The translations under genes and the position numbers were made by a program. Shown one piece after another: positions 10,287 through 22,362 of a stretch of DNA of 64,000 nucleotides. Every line of letters starts with the position of its first letter. The first letter of the stretch is position 1. The notes beneath the pieces are model-generated. The model worked only from the letters and a program-made list of their open reading frames with translations. It made no database searches and was not told where the DNA came from. The stretch is from Callorhinus ursinus (taxonomy: Eukaryota > Chordata > Mammalia > Carnivora > Otariidae): assembly GCF_003265705.1 (NCBI RefSeq), contig NW_020312848.1, positions 56,277,707-56,341,706 of the forward strand. Direction: 5' to 3'.

Positions 10287-11439
10287 GACTTTGAGGGGGA
10301 AAGGGAGTGAATGGGAGAGGTAAAGGTGGGGAAAAGATGGGGACAGAATGAAGACACAGGCAGAATAGAGATTGCTGGAGGAAATGAGTCCATGGCCCCT
10401 GAGAGGAGCTAACCACGTGAGGAGGAGGGAGGCTTCTCTAAACTCCCGCCAACTTCATAGACCTTTCCTCTTATAGCCAGAGTCACTCTTCAGACAGGCC
10501 GTGACCCCAGTTGCTCCCTTTCCTCCGCGTCTCTGTTCAACTACTCTGCTCAACTCTGGAGAGCAACCAGGACTCATTCTTGCCGTCCTGGTCTCCCGGG
10601 CCTGGATACCACGGAGGTTGCTCTCTTTTTAGCTCTTGCCTTGTTTTGCTGCCCCTGACGATGAGCACTCAGGCCTGGCTAAGGGTTTCATGCACATTCA
10701 TGGGGAGGCGGGCCCAGAGCAGCCAATAGGGCAGAAGAGTTTTTAAGATGATTACTTTTACATGATTCTTAACACTTTTCACCCAAGGTCCAGGGTTCCT
10801 GTCTTCTTGCTGAGATGGCAACTGGAATCCAAGTTGCATTCCTGCCTTCTCCTTTTATTTCTAGATGAGGGGACATCAAAATCCATTCTGATGGGCTTTC
10901 CTCTATGAAGATCCTTCCCCCCAGCAGAACAATAAGTGTCCCTTAGCCTCAACTTGTATGTGTTTATTGGAATACAAACGCAAACCTTCTAAGTTAAATA
11001 CTCGCAAATTCAATCTAGCAATGTATATAGGAAATAATACAATATGACCAAATGGGAATGCTCTTTAGGGTTTTTTTTTTTTAAACTTCTCTTATCAGTA
11101 CTTAGTATCAAAGTCATTTTGCTTTTAAGAATTGGGGAGCCTTCCATATTTTTATATGGCCCAGAATGATTAAACATTGACATTACTTGCTTTTCAAGAA
11201 TTAGATAAAACTCAGATGTGAAACATCTGATTTTAGTGCTTTGTTAATGATGAATCTTTGATCACTGTTTTATTATCTGCAGTGGTGATTGGTCTGTACA
11301 AATATTCCACTTCTTAAGTTTAAGTTGATATTTTTCTAGGAAATTACCATTTTCTCTAGGCATTCAAATGTGTTACCACAGAGTAACACACACACACACA
11401 TATAATTATATTATTTAATTGTATATTTAATATCCTCTG

Positions 11440-11880
11440 TATCTGTGATTATTTCTTTCTTCCTTTCTAATTTTATATGTCTGTTCTCCTTTTTCCCCTC
11501 TTTATTCAGCCTCACAAAAGCTTATCTAATTAATTCTTTCAAAGAAACAATTTTAGATATATTCAACCATACTTTTTGCCTTATATTTTAACATTTTAAG
11601 CTTTTATCTTTATTTGCTTTTCTTGATTTCCCTTGTTTAGAAGAATTAGAGTTTTTCTAATTTCCTCTGACAAATACTTGGTTTATTTTTATTTTAAGAA
11701 AGAGGTATTTAAGTCTATAAATTTTTCTCTAAGTATAGCTTTCTTGTCCCTTAGATTTTGCTGTGAAGTGTTTTTTGTTCTTTTCTAGAAATTTCTGTTT
11801 GGGTTCCTTCTTGTCCAGGAATGATCACACTTGGGCATTCCCTAATAATTGGTTCTCCATTATGGCCTTCAACGAATTTA
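11440..11880 (-). mobile_element. old L1 fragment, antisense (tentative)
   Basis: An AT-rich stretch with phrases typical of antisense old L1 such as TTTCAAAGAAACAATTTTAG, TTTGGTTTATTTTTATTTT-like segments and TCTTGTCCCTTAGATTTTGC. Assignment rests on pattern memory only. Confidence 0.5.
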
Positions 11881-12666
11881 TTTTTAATGTTACTCTGCAA
11901 TATCTAATGAGAACAGCAAAGATATTCAACCACATGCTCCCAAACAGAGTAAACCCTAACACCTTACACCCATGGACTACTAAGTAAACTTTTGATCTTT
12001 CTTTCCCTTATTTTTTTTTAATTACATCTTTCTTCAGTATGAAACTTCAGAGGCTATGTTTATGTTTAAGACATGTTTATGTTCCTTCCACTGTTTTGTA
12101 CTGTTTTTCTCCTTGCCCTGAGAGCATGCACTTCACCAAGCTAAAACAAATCTGTGTGCTCAGTCACAGACTACTTGAAATTTAAAAGGGGAGGGGACTT
12201 GAAGGAACTAGTCACGCTGTTCTGGCTTTTGAGGATCAAAGACGGTTAGGCTGAACAGACAGGAATTGGCTGCAATGAAAATGTCCAGCAGAGGTGGTGG
12301 CTCCCTATCCAGAATGCTCTGGAGAGCTGCAGGAGCTTGGGGGACAGATGACCTTCAGGTAGTGTCTGTGTCTCCTCCAGAGTACTGTCTATAATTCTCT
12401 GGCAGGTGCAGAGAGGGCAGAAAGGAAGCAGGTTCTCTTCCCCTCCTTTTCCAGCTTGTCTTCTGTTGTGTCCAGCCCAAGTCAATGTCATCCTCCCTTG
12501 GGTCCTCAGCCTAGAAGCTTGTGTGTGACCAACCTTAGGAAGAAAACCTTTGGAACTGAAAACCTCAACTGGCCCTCGTCAACAGGCAAGCAAACCTCAA
12601 GTTGGTGTGTGTTTTTCCAGGGAAGGGGGCAGGGGTTACAATTTGAGAGGGCATGGAATGAGTGTA

Positions 12667-12865
12667 ATTTTTTTTTAAAGATTTTATTTATTTATTTGAC
12701 AGAGAGAGACACAGGGAGAGAGAGAACATAAGCAGGGGGAGTGGGAGAGGGAGAAGCAGGCTTCCTGCGGAGCAAGGAGCCCGATGCAGGGCTCGATGCC
12801 AGGACCCTGGGACCATGACCTGAGATGAAGGCAGACGCTTAACGACTGAGCCACCCAGGCGCCCC
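12667..12865 (-). mobile_element. Can-SINE, antisense
   Basis: T-rich start with AAAGATTTTATTTATTTATT, ending GAGCCACCCAGGCGCCCC. Flanks GGAATGAGTGTAATT and GGGATGAGTATAATT form a slightly diverged target duplication. Confidence 0.93.
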
Positions 12866-13374
12866 TGGGATGAGTATAATTAAGGGGAAAAAACCCCCAC
12901 CAAACTCTTTTAACCGCTTACATCCTGCTCTGAGCCCCCAGATCACGAAAACTTCATTCCAAAGTCCTGTGTCCCGGGGCCTCTGACAGTATCATTTTCC
13001 AAGCCCTCAGTGTCCCTAAAGTCTGTTGGCACACAGGAGCCACGGACCTGAGGCCCCAGCCCGTGCCTGGCCCGCCGCGTGCATCTCCCTGCTGCCCCTG
13101 CTGCTCGTGGGCCCACAGGCCACCCCTTTATGCCTCTCAGCTCCTCCCTCCTCCCCCTGGGACACCCAGGGCAGTCCCTGCAGGAGGGAGCAGTCCTCTC
13201 CAAACACTGGCTCTTTCAGGTGGCTTCTCCAGTAGTTTGCTGGGGCAAAGAACTACAAAATCTGGACTTCTTGAAATAACAAAAAGGGAGAATGCAGGGA
13301 GAAAATAGGAGTTAACATCTCAAAGGTATTCTGCCCCTCAAATCAAAGATGACCTCCTTCACCTCCAGTATAAA

Positions 13375-13445
13375 TTATACCCATTTGTTCACTCGTTCCT
13401 TTAGGCAACGGACATTTACCGAGGACCTACTGTGCGCCGGGGTTG
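13375..13445 (-). mobile_element. L2 3' terminal fragment, antisense
   Basis: ATTTGTTCACTCGTTCC and ACGGACATTTACCGAGGACC resemble the complement of the L2 end (start-of-element-like TTCATTCATTCAACAAATAT in antisense). Short and diverged. Confidence 0.4.
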
Positions 13446-15769
13446 TCATCACATTCCCCCAATTGCACCTCAAATTGCAGCTTTTTCCCCACTGGTGTAT
13501 TTGTTCTGTACATTGTACTTGTCTGTCCTGCCCACTGGACCACGAGGAATCGGAGTTCCACATCATGGCATTCATCTTCACATTCTCGTTATCTAGAACT
13601 AGATGTTCTGTAGTCTCTGCTCTAGAACGTAGAGGCTGACAAAGGTTGGCAGGAAGGGAGGAAAGACAGGAGAAGATGATGCTAAACCAGAAGTGAGTGT
13701 CATTTTCTTGAAGTCCAGAAAAAAAAATTATTAAAATGAAATAAAATATATGTATTCCATTCTTGGAACACCAGCTTGATGAGGAACTTTTGTGAAACTT
13801 TCGCCAAATTACCACTTCGTTTGGGACACATAATTTCTTCTTATCCCATGTTCCCCAAATGACCATTATTTATATTTCTTGTGTACCAGATGCCATGCCA
13901 GGTACTTGACCTGCACGACCTCTTTCAGTTGTCCAGACCACTCCATGGGGGAGGTGCCGCATTGCCCCCATGACAGCAGCTACTGCGTCCAGGAACGGCT
14001 GGAGGTTGAACGGCTCCCCGCCGGGCAGTGGCCTCAGTGCAGCCGAGCCCCGGGCCGCCGGCTTGCGTGGCCACTGCCCCCTGCCCACCCTGGCTCCCGG
14101 AGCTGGACGCACACCGCCCATCAGCGGCCCTTCCGGCTTCGGGAAGGTGCCCTCGGGGCCACTGCCTCTCAAACATGCCCGAAAGAGCCTGAGCGGATCT
14201 CAGAAGACAAGGCGGACTCCACATTTCTCTTACTTTGCAGCCATGTGTTATGGCGGTCGACAGGGCCCTAAGATTCTTGATTAGATGATAGCCCCATAAA
14301 CACAAGGATGCTGTGTGTGGACTTGAAACGGGAAGAGGAATCCTGTCATAAATACAGACCGGTGTGCCCCATGATGGGTTCTGAGAAATCTTAGTCCAGC
14401 CAAATGCTGTTTTGGAATACGCTTGCTGCCTTGACCTTTCTCGTGGAAATTCCCAATGTCCGAAGTCCTGAGACCTCCCATCATAATGAAGCAGGCTTAA
14501 CCCAGTGCTCCTCCTCCCCTTTTGTAAGAATACTTATGAATGTCCTGCAACATTTACTTTGGAAAACAATGGACAAGACCAGTATCAAATCAGAAGGAGG
14601 ATCCCATGAACAAGGCACGTGGTCCTTTGGAGTGTTTCCCTCCTTCCTTACCAGGCAGGGGCCTGCCAGACAGGATGTGAAGAGGAACCCAGGCGCCCTG
14701 CAACCATGAAGTGCTGCCAGGCTCCCTAACTGGGAAGCATGTGCTCTGCACTCTCTCTTCAGTCCCCCTTGGTGCTGGACACGGCGCTTGGTCATGCCCT
14801 GCCACCCCCCAGAAGGGCCCTGGGGTCCTTTAACCGTCCATGGATGCCAACACAGCTGAACAAAGTAGAGAAGTGAAGGTTTGGGGCAGTGGTCATAATT
14901 CAAGTGTTGTATTTTCTCTCCAGTCATCCAAGAAAAACCCAGTGACGGTACCTGAGAGAGCCTGTTTGAGCTGGTTTTTCGGCCACAGTGACCAGTCAGT
15001 AACTATCACTCTCCTGCGGGCCCCACCAAGTAGGCTTTTTCATCAACCCTAAGGCCTGTGGGCCTTATATCTAACAAATTATATTTTACTTTTTTTTTTT
15101 TTAAGCTGGTTAGTGACAACAAAGCTGGTCCCTCTGCAATTAGAATCTGATGTCAGAGTGAGAAAATCCCCTGTTCGCTGGGAATTCCCATGTCACTCAT
15201 TCTGTATTAATGATATTTATTCTCCCTTGTTGTTTTATTCTTAAAAAATGGTTCCCCTGGTTGCAGTGTTATGTTAAGCATATTACATGTTACTCCAAAG
15301 TCAGTTCATATATTATAGCTCGCTACACTCCTGGGTATACATTTCTGAATAGCTCTCACTCCGCAGTTACAGTTCCACATTAAATATGGGCTGCCAGGAG
15401 TAGAGCCTGAGAGAGTTGTCTGTTCATTTTTGGCTCCTTCTTTGTCCTGGAAGTTTTCTTCCTCTCTATATTATACTCTTCAAGGAAGATGTGCCCTCCA
15501 GTAAGAAAAGTCTACCTGGAGAAAGTGAAAAGTACTTTTCTCTAGAGTTTTCTAGAAAGGAGGTTTGAAAGTGGCAGCTATTTGGGACAGACTGCTTGGT
15601 TCCTACTGGGGAGGTCAGAAACAGTTTGGAACATGAGTGGCCACACTAATTACAGGAGGTAGGAGATGGGGGTGCCAGAATCCATCAAGACCGTTGACAA
15701 AAAGCCACAATATCTTTCCTTGTGCAACAAGAATATCAGAATGAGTTTTTAATCTTCTTCAGTCTTCGG

Positions 15770-16175
15770 TTTTTTTTTTATTAACATATAATGTATTATT
15801 TCTTTCAGAGCTACAGGTCTGTGATTCATCAGTCTTCCACAATTCACAGCACTCACCATAGCACATACCCTCCCCAATGTCCATCACCCAGCCACCCCAT
15901 CCCTCCCAGCCCCCTCCGCTCCAGCAATCCTCAGTTTGTTTCCTGGGGTTAAGAGTCTCTTATGGTTTGTCTCCTTCCCTGGTTTTGTCTTGTTTCATTT
16001 TTCCCTCCTTTCCCCTATGATCCTCTGTCTTGTTTCTCAAATTCCTCATATCAGTGAGATCATATGATACTTGTCTTTCTCTGATTGACTTATTTTGCTT
16101 AGCATAATACCCTCTAGTTCCATCCATGTTGTTGCAAATGGCAAGATTTCATTTTTTGATGGCTGCATAATATTC

Positions 16176-16223
<48 letters not shown>

Positions 16224-16740
16224 ACACACACCACATCTTCTTTATCCACTCATCTGCTGATGGACATCTAGGCTCTTTCCATAGTTTGGCTATTGTGGAC
16301 ATTGCTGCTATAAACATTGGGGGGCACGTACCCCTTCAGATCACTACATTTGTGTCTTTGGGTAAATACCCAGTAGTGCAATTGCTAGGTCGTAGGGTAG
16401 CTCTATTTTTAACTTTCTGAGGAACCTCCATACTGTTTTCCAGAGTGGCTGCACCAGCTTGCATTCCCACCAACAGTGTAGGAGGGTTCCCCTTTCTCCA
16501 CATCATCGCCAGCATCTGTCGTTTCCTGACTTGTTAATCTTAGCCATTCTGACTGGTGTGAGGTGGTATCTCGTTGAGGTTTTGATTTGGATTTCCCTGA
16601 TGCCGAGCGATGTTGAGGACTTTTTCATGTGTCTGTTGGCCACTTGGATGTCTTCTTTGCAGAAATGTCTGTTCATGTCTTCTGCCCATTTCTTGATTGG
16701 ATTATTTGTTCTTTGGGTGTTGAGTTTGATAAGTTCTTTA
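15770..16740 (-). mobile_element. 5'-truncated carnivore L1, antisense
   Basis: A T run at 15770 is the complement of the poly(A) tail, followed by the complement of a carnivore L1 3' UTR and the end of ORF2. On the - strand the ORF2 end reads [20 protein letters not shown], then [13 protein letters not shown], the usual L1 ORF2 C-terminal region. The copy stops at about 16740. Imperfect duplications TCAGTCTTCGG (15759-15769) and TCAGTTTTCGG (16741-16751) mark the insertion. It is non-functional because most of ORF2 and all of ORF1 are missing, and it contains a TG microsatellite. Confidence 0.9.
16178..16232 (+). repeat. TG microsatellite followed by CA run
   Basis: About 21 GT units are followed directly by TACACACACACC. 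This is an expansion of a short repeat normally present in the L1 3' region. The TG-to-CA junction is self-complementary. Confidence 0.95.
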
Positions 16741-17832
16741 TCAGTTTTCGGGTTTTTGTCTTCCATGGCTAGCCTGCTCTTAAGCATCTGTTGTAGCATC
16801 ATTAATAGGTAGTTTTAGAGATTTCACAGGCTATAATCTTTTTAGTTGCTTCAGTAAAATTCACAAGGACAACATATTTTTGTTTCTGTTTGCTCTGAGA
16901 CCCAAGCACAAAGCTCTAATGAGCCACCGTCTTCTTTCTTTGCTTCATTCATTCACTCAATATATATTATGCATTGAATTCCATCAACAAACAAAAATTC
17001 AATATGCTCATGCTTGTGACCTATGGCAAGGGCCACAAGTCCTCTGGGGAAAATGTCCTCATGTGCAGTCCCTGGGTTGCGGTTCTCACCTGCACCTGAT
17101 GCCAAGTAACACCTGTAACTCTCTCCCCTGATGTGGCCTTTCTAGGTGGGAAACCAACAAAATTGGACAGCTAGGATATCATACCAGGCTTATGAAATTG
17201 TTCTCAGTGGGCCCCGAAGGCTCTCAAAAGGTGAACAAGTCAAGAGCCACTTTTCTCCTACACAACTTTGCCAGTTCTGATTTCCCCACATGCCTTCTTT
17301 CAACTATCTTAGTCACTGCCCAGCACAGTGTGACAAGCGCCAGGCACCTCTCCTCTTTGAGATAAGGGGGGAATCTTCAGAGGAAAAATGACTGCCATGG
17401 GGCCAGGGCACGAGAGCCTCTGGAGCCCACTGCTGTCTCCCTCAGCTGGAAAGATGAGGGCCCGAGACCCTTGAGAAATAAGGATCAGATTGTGTCCAAA
17501 ATACATCTCAATCTCTTGGGGCTGCCTCTAGCCATAAAAGGAGCTGGTCAAAGGCTATTTATCAGAAAGGTTCTTGAGGGCAAAGAGAACCTGCAGGGCA
17601 CTTCAATTAACTGAGCAGTCACTCAGCTCTGATGAGCCTACAGCTGTCACCAGGAAGGGTATCGGCTATTTGAATGGCACTGTGATTGCAATTTCATATG
17701 CAGGGCTGCAAAGAGCCCTTTCCTCTGTATTCAGCTCCTTTGGGCATCTTTGCTCATATTTGCAACAGGGTCTTGGATTCTGGAAAATGTGAGAATCTAA
17801 AAATAGCCAAACTATAGGCAAGTAGGTATTTT

Positions 17833-18040
17833 ATTTTATTTTAAAAATTTTATTTATTTATTTGAGAGAGAATGAGCAAGCAAGAGAGAGAAAGAGCACG
17901 ATCGGGGGAAGGAGCAGAGGCAGAGGGAGAATCAGACTCCCCACTGAGCAGGGAGACCGATGTGGGACTTGATCCCCAGACTCCGGGATCATGACCTGAG
18001 CTGAAGGTAGGTGCTTAACTGACTGAGCCACCCAGGCACC
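17833..18040 (-). mobile_element. Can-SINE, antisense
   Basis: TTTTATTTATTTATTTGAGA start, ending GAGCCACCCAGGCACC. Flanks GGCAAGTAGGTATTTTA and GGCAAATAGGTATTTTA form a nearly perfect target duplication. Confidence 0.93.
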
Positions 18041-19121
18041 TGGCAAATAGGTATTTTAATCATCTACTTCAGTGTCAGATGAGATTGCCCCAACAATCGC
18101 TGGTCACCATAGCCAAAGACATGTCTTAAAAGGATCTTTCAGGTAATCCACCTGCTTTTCCTACATGATCCACATAAGAACAGAGAATGTGAGTCATGAC
18201 AGCTGCCCCAGGCCCTAATTTCTCTGTCTTGTTCCACTCAGTTATATCAACTGACAGCCGGAAACTCAGGGGGCCTAATAGCATCCACAGCAAGACTCAC
18301 AAGTTACATTTAAATTTCAGCAAGAAATGTGTTATACACATAGATTTTCAGGACTCAAATGTGTATTTCCCTTAAAAAATATCTCTAGATTCTTTTAGTT
18401 TGGAAAGGTCTCAGCAGATACTTGAAAAGCACATCAGACTTTCAAAAATTAGGGGCTCTACATATCCCACAGCCAATTTTCTGCTACAGAAAGGATTGGA
18501 CCAAGCTTTGAGATATTTGTTTCAATTTTATGTCTCTCCTGTGACATAGCTGAATCCTGATTTGATTTTCCCTGTCATGTATAGGAAGCTTTTTAAAAAA
18601 CTCTCCCTCTGTTGATAGCATCATGACAGCACTCAGAACTTCATATTGTAATTTCTCTATCCTATCAAATTATTAACTTATTTATCTTTGTGTTCCCAAT
18701 ATTTAGCATATTGTTTGCATTGGTTGTGGTCAGTAAATGCTGAGCAGAAGGCAGGAGGAAGGAGCGGGGGAGAGAGAAGTGGCTAGAGTCCTAGAAATGT
18801 TTTCCTCCCAAGCTGTATCATGTGAGAATTAAAGCTCTCAGAGTTCATGGCTTGGACACTGGCACTCTTTGTACAATGTAGTGTGGTAGTCAGAATTGAA
18901 ATTTTTCTTTGGTTACAGAGCCAACTTACAGTAGTCACCTGAAAATTCTCTCCATATGTGAGAGCTCAAGTTCAAGACCAGCCTACAGAAAGGTGTGAGG
19001 CTGGGACTCCTGAGAAACCCCAGATCCTCTGCTTGTTCCCCACACCTCATCCATAGCCCATATCCTACTGTAAACCACAGACTTCAGGGACCAGAGGACA
19101 TATAAATAGTCTGGAAGGCTA

Positions 19122-21163
19122 ATAATGAACTATCAAAAAAGAAATTAAGAAAATAATCCCATTTACCAAAAATAATAAAATATTTAAGAATAAACTTAAC
19201 CAAGGAGATTTAAGACTTGTGATTTCAAAATACAAAACATTGACGGAAAAAAATCAGAGAAGACACAAATAAATGGAAAGACATCCCATGTTCATAAATT
19301 GGAAGATTTAATATTGTTAAAATGTTCACACGACCCAAAATGGCCGATGGATTTAGTGCAATCCCTATCAAAATACCAATGGCATTTTTTACAGAAATAG
19401 AAAAAAACAATCCTAAAATTCATATGGAACAACAAAGAACCCAAATACCAAATACAATCTTGAGAAAGAAGAATAAAGCTGGAAGCATCATACTTCCTGG
19501 TATCAAAATATATTACAAAGCCATAGTAATTAAAGCAGTATGGTACTGGGGCACCTGCGTGGCTCAGTCCGTGGCTAAGCATTTGCCTTTGGCTTGGGTC
19601 ATGAATTCAGGGCCCTGGGATCGAGTCCTGCATCAGGCTCCCTGCTCAACAGGACATCTGCTTCTTCCTCTCCCTCTGCCCCTCCCCCACACTTTTGCAC
19701 ACACTCTCTCTCTCTCTCTCTCAAATAAATAAATAAAATCTTTTAAAATAAATAGTATGGTATCCATATAAAGACATATAGACCAATTAAACTAGATAAA
19801 GAGCCCAGAAATCAACCCATGCATACATAGTCAACTGAAATTCTACAGGATGCCAAGAATACACAATGGGAAAAGGACAGTCTCTTCAATGAATGGTGTT
19901 AAGAAAACTGGATATGTACATACAAATGAATAAAATTGGACCCTTGTCTTACAACCATATACAATAACCAACTAAGGATGCATTAAAGACCTAAAAGGAG
20001 GACTTGAAACTGTAAAACTCCTAGAAGGAAACATGGAGGGAAAGTTTCATGACATCGGTCTTAGCAATGACTTCTTGAATAGGACACCAAAACCATAAGC
20101 AACAGATGCAAAAATAGACAAGTGGGAAGATATCAAACTGAAAAGTTTCTGGTCTGCAAAGGAAACCATCAACAAAGTGAGCAGACAACCTACAGAATGA
20201 GAGAAAATACTTGCACACCATGTGAAACAGATAAGGGGTTAATATCCAAAGTATATAAAGAACCCATACAAGTCAATAGTAAAAGAACAAATAATTTGAT
20301 TTAAAAATGAGCAAAAGATTTGAATAGACATTTCTCTAAAGAAGACATACAGATGGCCAACAGGTATATGAGAAAATGTTCAATATTACTAATCATCAGG
20401 GAAATGCAATTCAAAATTAATGAGACAAAATGCAAAACAAAATAAAAACCCCACAGAAATATTCTCTCTTTTAGGATGGTTATCAAAAAACCCAAAGATA
20501 AAATCTGTTGGTAAGGATGGAGAGAAATCAGAACCTTGTACATTGCTAGTGGGAATGTAAAATGGTGCAGCTGCTATGGAAAACAGTATGGAGGCTCCTG
20601 AAAAAATTAAAAATAGAACTACTATATGACCCAGCAAGTCCACTTCTGGGTATTTATTCAAAAGAATTAAATTAGGATCTTGAAGAGATATCTGCACTCT
20701 CAGGTTCATTGTAGCATTTTCACAATGGCCTAGAGGTGGAAACAACCTAAATGTCTATCAGCGGATGAATGGATAAAGAAACTGTGGTCTATATATATAA
20801 TAAGATTATATTCAGCCTTATATGGGAAAGAAATCTTGGCTTATGTGACAACATGGATGAACGTTGGGGACATTATGCTAAGTGAAGTAAGCTGGTCAGA
20901 GTACGATTCCATTATATGAGGTAGCTAAAGGAGTCCAACTCAGAAGCAGAAAGTAGGATGGTAGTTGTCAGAGGGTAGGGAAAGGGGGAAATGGGGAGTT
21001 GCTGTTTTTAAAGGGTATAAAGTTTTGGTTATGCAAGATGAATACATTCTAGAGATCTGCTCTACAACATAGTGCTTATAGTTAGTAGTACCGTACTGTA
21101 CACCAAAAAATTTGTTAAGAGAGTAGATTTCATGTTATCTTTTCTTACCACAATGAAAAAAAC
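19122..21163 (+). mobile_element. old L1 (ORF2 end and 3' UTR), sense
   Basis: Begins with the ORF2 segment AATGAACTATCAAAAAAGAA and continues through AACAAAGAACCCAAATACCA, the GATGAATGGATAAAGAAACT region and a 3' UTR ending in an A-rich tail near 21163. Many stops and frameshifts make it a fossil. A Can-SINE at 19548-19753 interrupts it, so the L1 is older than that SINE. Confidence 0.88.
19548..19753 (+). mobile_element. Can-SINE inserted in L1, sense
   Basis: Head GGGGCACCTGCGTGGCTCAG, a CT run and AAATAAATAAATAAAATCTT tail. AGTATGGTA occurs on both sides as a target duplication of L1 sequence. Confidence 0.94.
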
Positions 21164-21235
21164 AGTCCAAAAGGATTTGTGGAATGCCTCCTCCTTCCAA
21201 CTCCTGTTCTTACCCTGACAGAGAGTGTGAGTATT

Positions 21236-21424
21236 TTTTTTAAAGATTTTATTTATTTATTTGAGAGAGAATGAGAGATAGAGAGCACGAGAGGGAAGAG
21301 GGTCAGAGGGAGAAGCAGACTCCCTGCCGAGCAGGGAGCCCGATGCGGGACTCGATCCCAGGACCCCAGGATCATGACCCGAGCCGAAGGCAGTCGCTTA
21401 ACCAACCGAGCCACCCAGGCGCCC
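21236..21424 (-). mobile_element. Can-SINE, antisense
   Basis: T-rich start with AAAGATTTTATTTATTTATT, ending GAGCCACCCAGGCGCCC. AGAGTGTGAGTATTTTT occurs perfectly on both sides. Confidence 0.95.
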
Positions 21425-21475
21425 AAGAGTGTGAGTATTTTTGTGGAACAAAAAAGGAAGTTGTTCCCATTGAAG

Positions 21476-21694
21476 GGTGTTTCTTAACCTCATCACTATT
21501 GACATTGTGGGCCAGATAATTCTTTGTGGTGAGGGACTGTCCTGTGCTTTATAAAATATTTAGCCACATCCTCAGCCTCTACCCACCGGATGCCAGTAGC
21601 AACCCCCATCCCACAGTTAGGACAACCAAAAATGTGTTCAGAAATTGTCACATGTCCCTTGAGGGCCAAAACCACTCCGGGTTGAGAACCACTG
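21476..21694 (-). mobile_element. MER5A-type hAT element, antisense
   Basis: Contains ATTGACATTGTGGGCCAGAT, TCTACCCACCGGATGCCAGT and GGACAACCAAAAATGTG, and ends GGTTGAGAACCACTG, the complement of the MER5A start. It is nearly full length for this non-autonomous hAT-Charlie element. Confidence 0.85.
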
Positions 21695-21956
21695 CCTTTG
21701 GAAGAATCCCAACAAGCTAGAACTTTGGCACCCAGCGTGTCCATGGTGAAGGTCAGATGCGGTATTTGGTGGTGTTATGACCTGGAAAGTCATTTTTCTC
21801 AGGAGCACAGCATTCCCCATGGAGAGGGTGAATGTCCTCCATCTGGCTTTTGTAGTCTAAATTGGTAAAGACATCCAAAACACATCTTGCTTTCAGTCTT
21901 TCCCTCGTTTTCTATTTCCAACAAAATAAAAGGAGAAAAGTGTTCTGTATTCGTTT

Positions 21957-22362
21957 CCTAGGGCTGGTAACAAATTACCATCGACTGGGTGGCTTAAAAC
22001 AATAGAAAAGTATTTTCTCTGGTTCTGGAGGCCAGAAGTCTGAAATCAAGGTGTCAGCGGGGCTGTGTTCCCCTGGAGGTTCTAGGGGAGAATCCTTGTG
22101 TACCTTTACCCATTTGTGGGAAAAGTGGCTCTGGGTATACCTTGGCTTGTGGCTGCATTGCTCCAATCTGTGCCTCCATCTTCACATGGTGTCTCCTCTG
22201 TGTGTCCTTTATAAGGACGCTTGTCATTGCATTGAGGCCCGCTCTCATTCGAGATCCTTAACTGCATCTGCAAAGACTCTTTTTCTAAATAAGATCAGGC
22301 CTACAGGTTCTGGGATGTGGATATACTTCTTTGGGGGCCCCCATTCAACCCATTGCATACCC
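21957..22362 (+). mobile_element. mammalian-wide interspersed repeat, family uncertain
   Basis: GTTTCCTAGGGCTGGTAACA, ATTACCATCGACTGGGTGGC, GTTCTGGAGGCCAGAAGTCT, CTTCACATGGTGTCTCC and TATAAGGACGC follow a common mammalian repeat with LTR-like layout. I recall the pattern but not its name with certainty. A MaLR-type LTR is one possibility. Confidence 0.6.

Noticed and set aside
13870..14305. Cluster of 100-130 codon frames on both strands near 14 kb
   Set aside because: GC-rich DNA without stops. No splice sites, domain, Kozak context or similarity that I recognise.
16178..16232. CRISPR-like or array-like repeats
   Set aside because: The only short tandem arrays are microsatellites and SINE tails. 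The genome is a mammalian nuclear one.
16503..16802. 99-codon frame with similarity to L1 ORF2
   Set aside because: Real similarity, but it is the tail of a 5'-truncated L1, not a gene. Recorded as mobile element.
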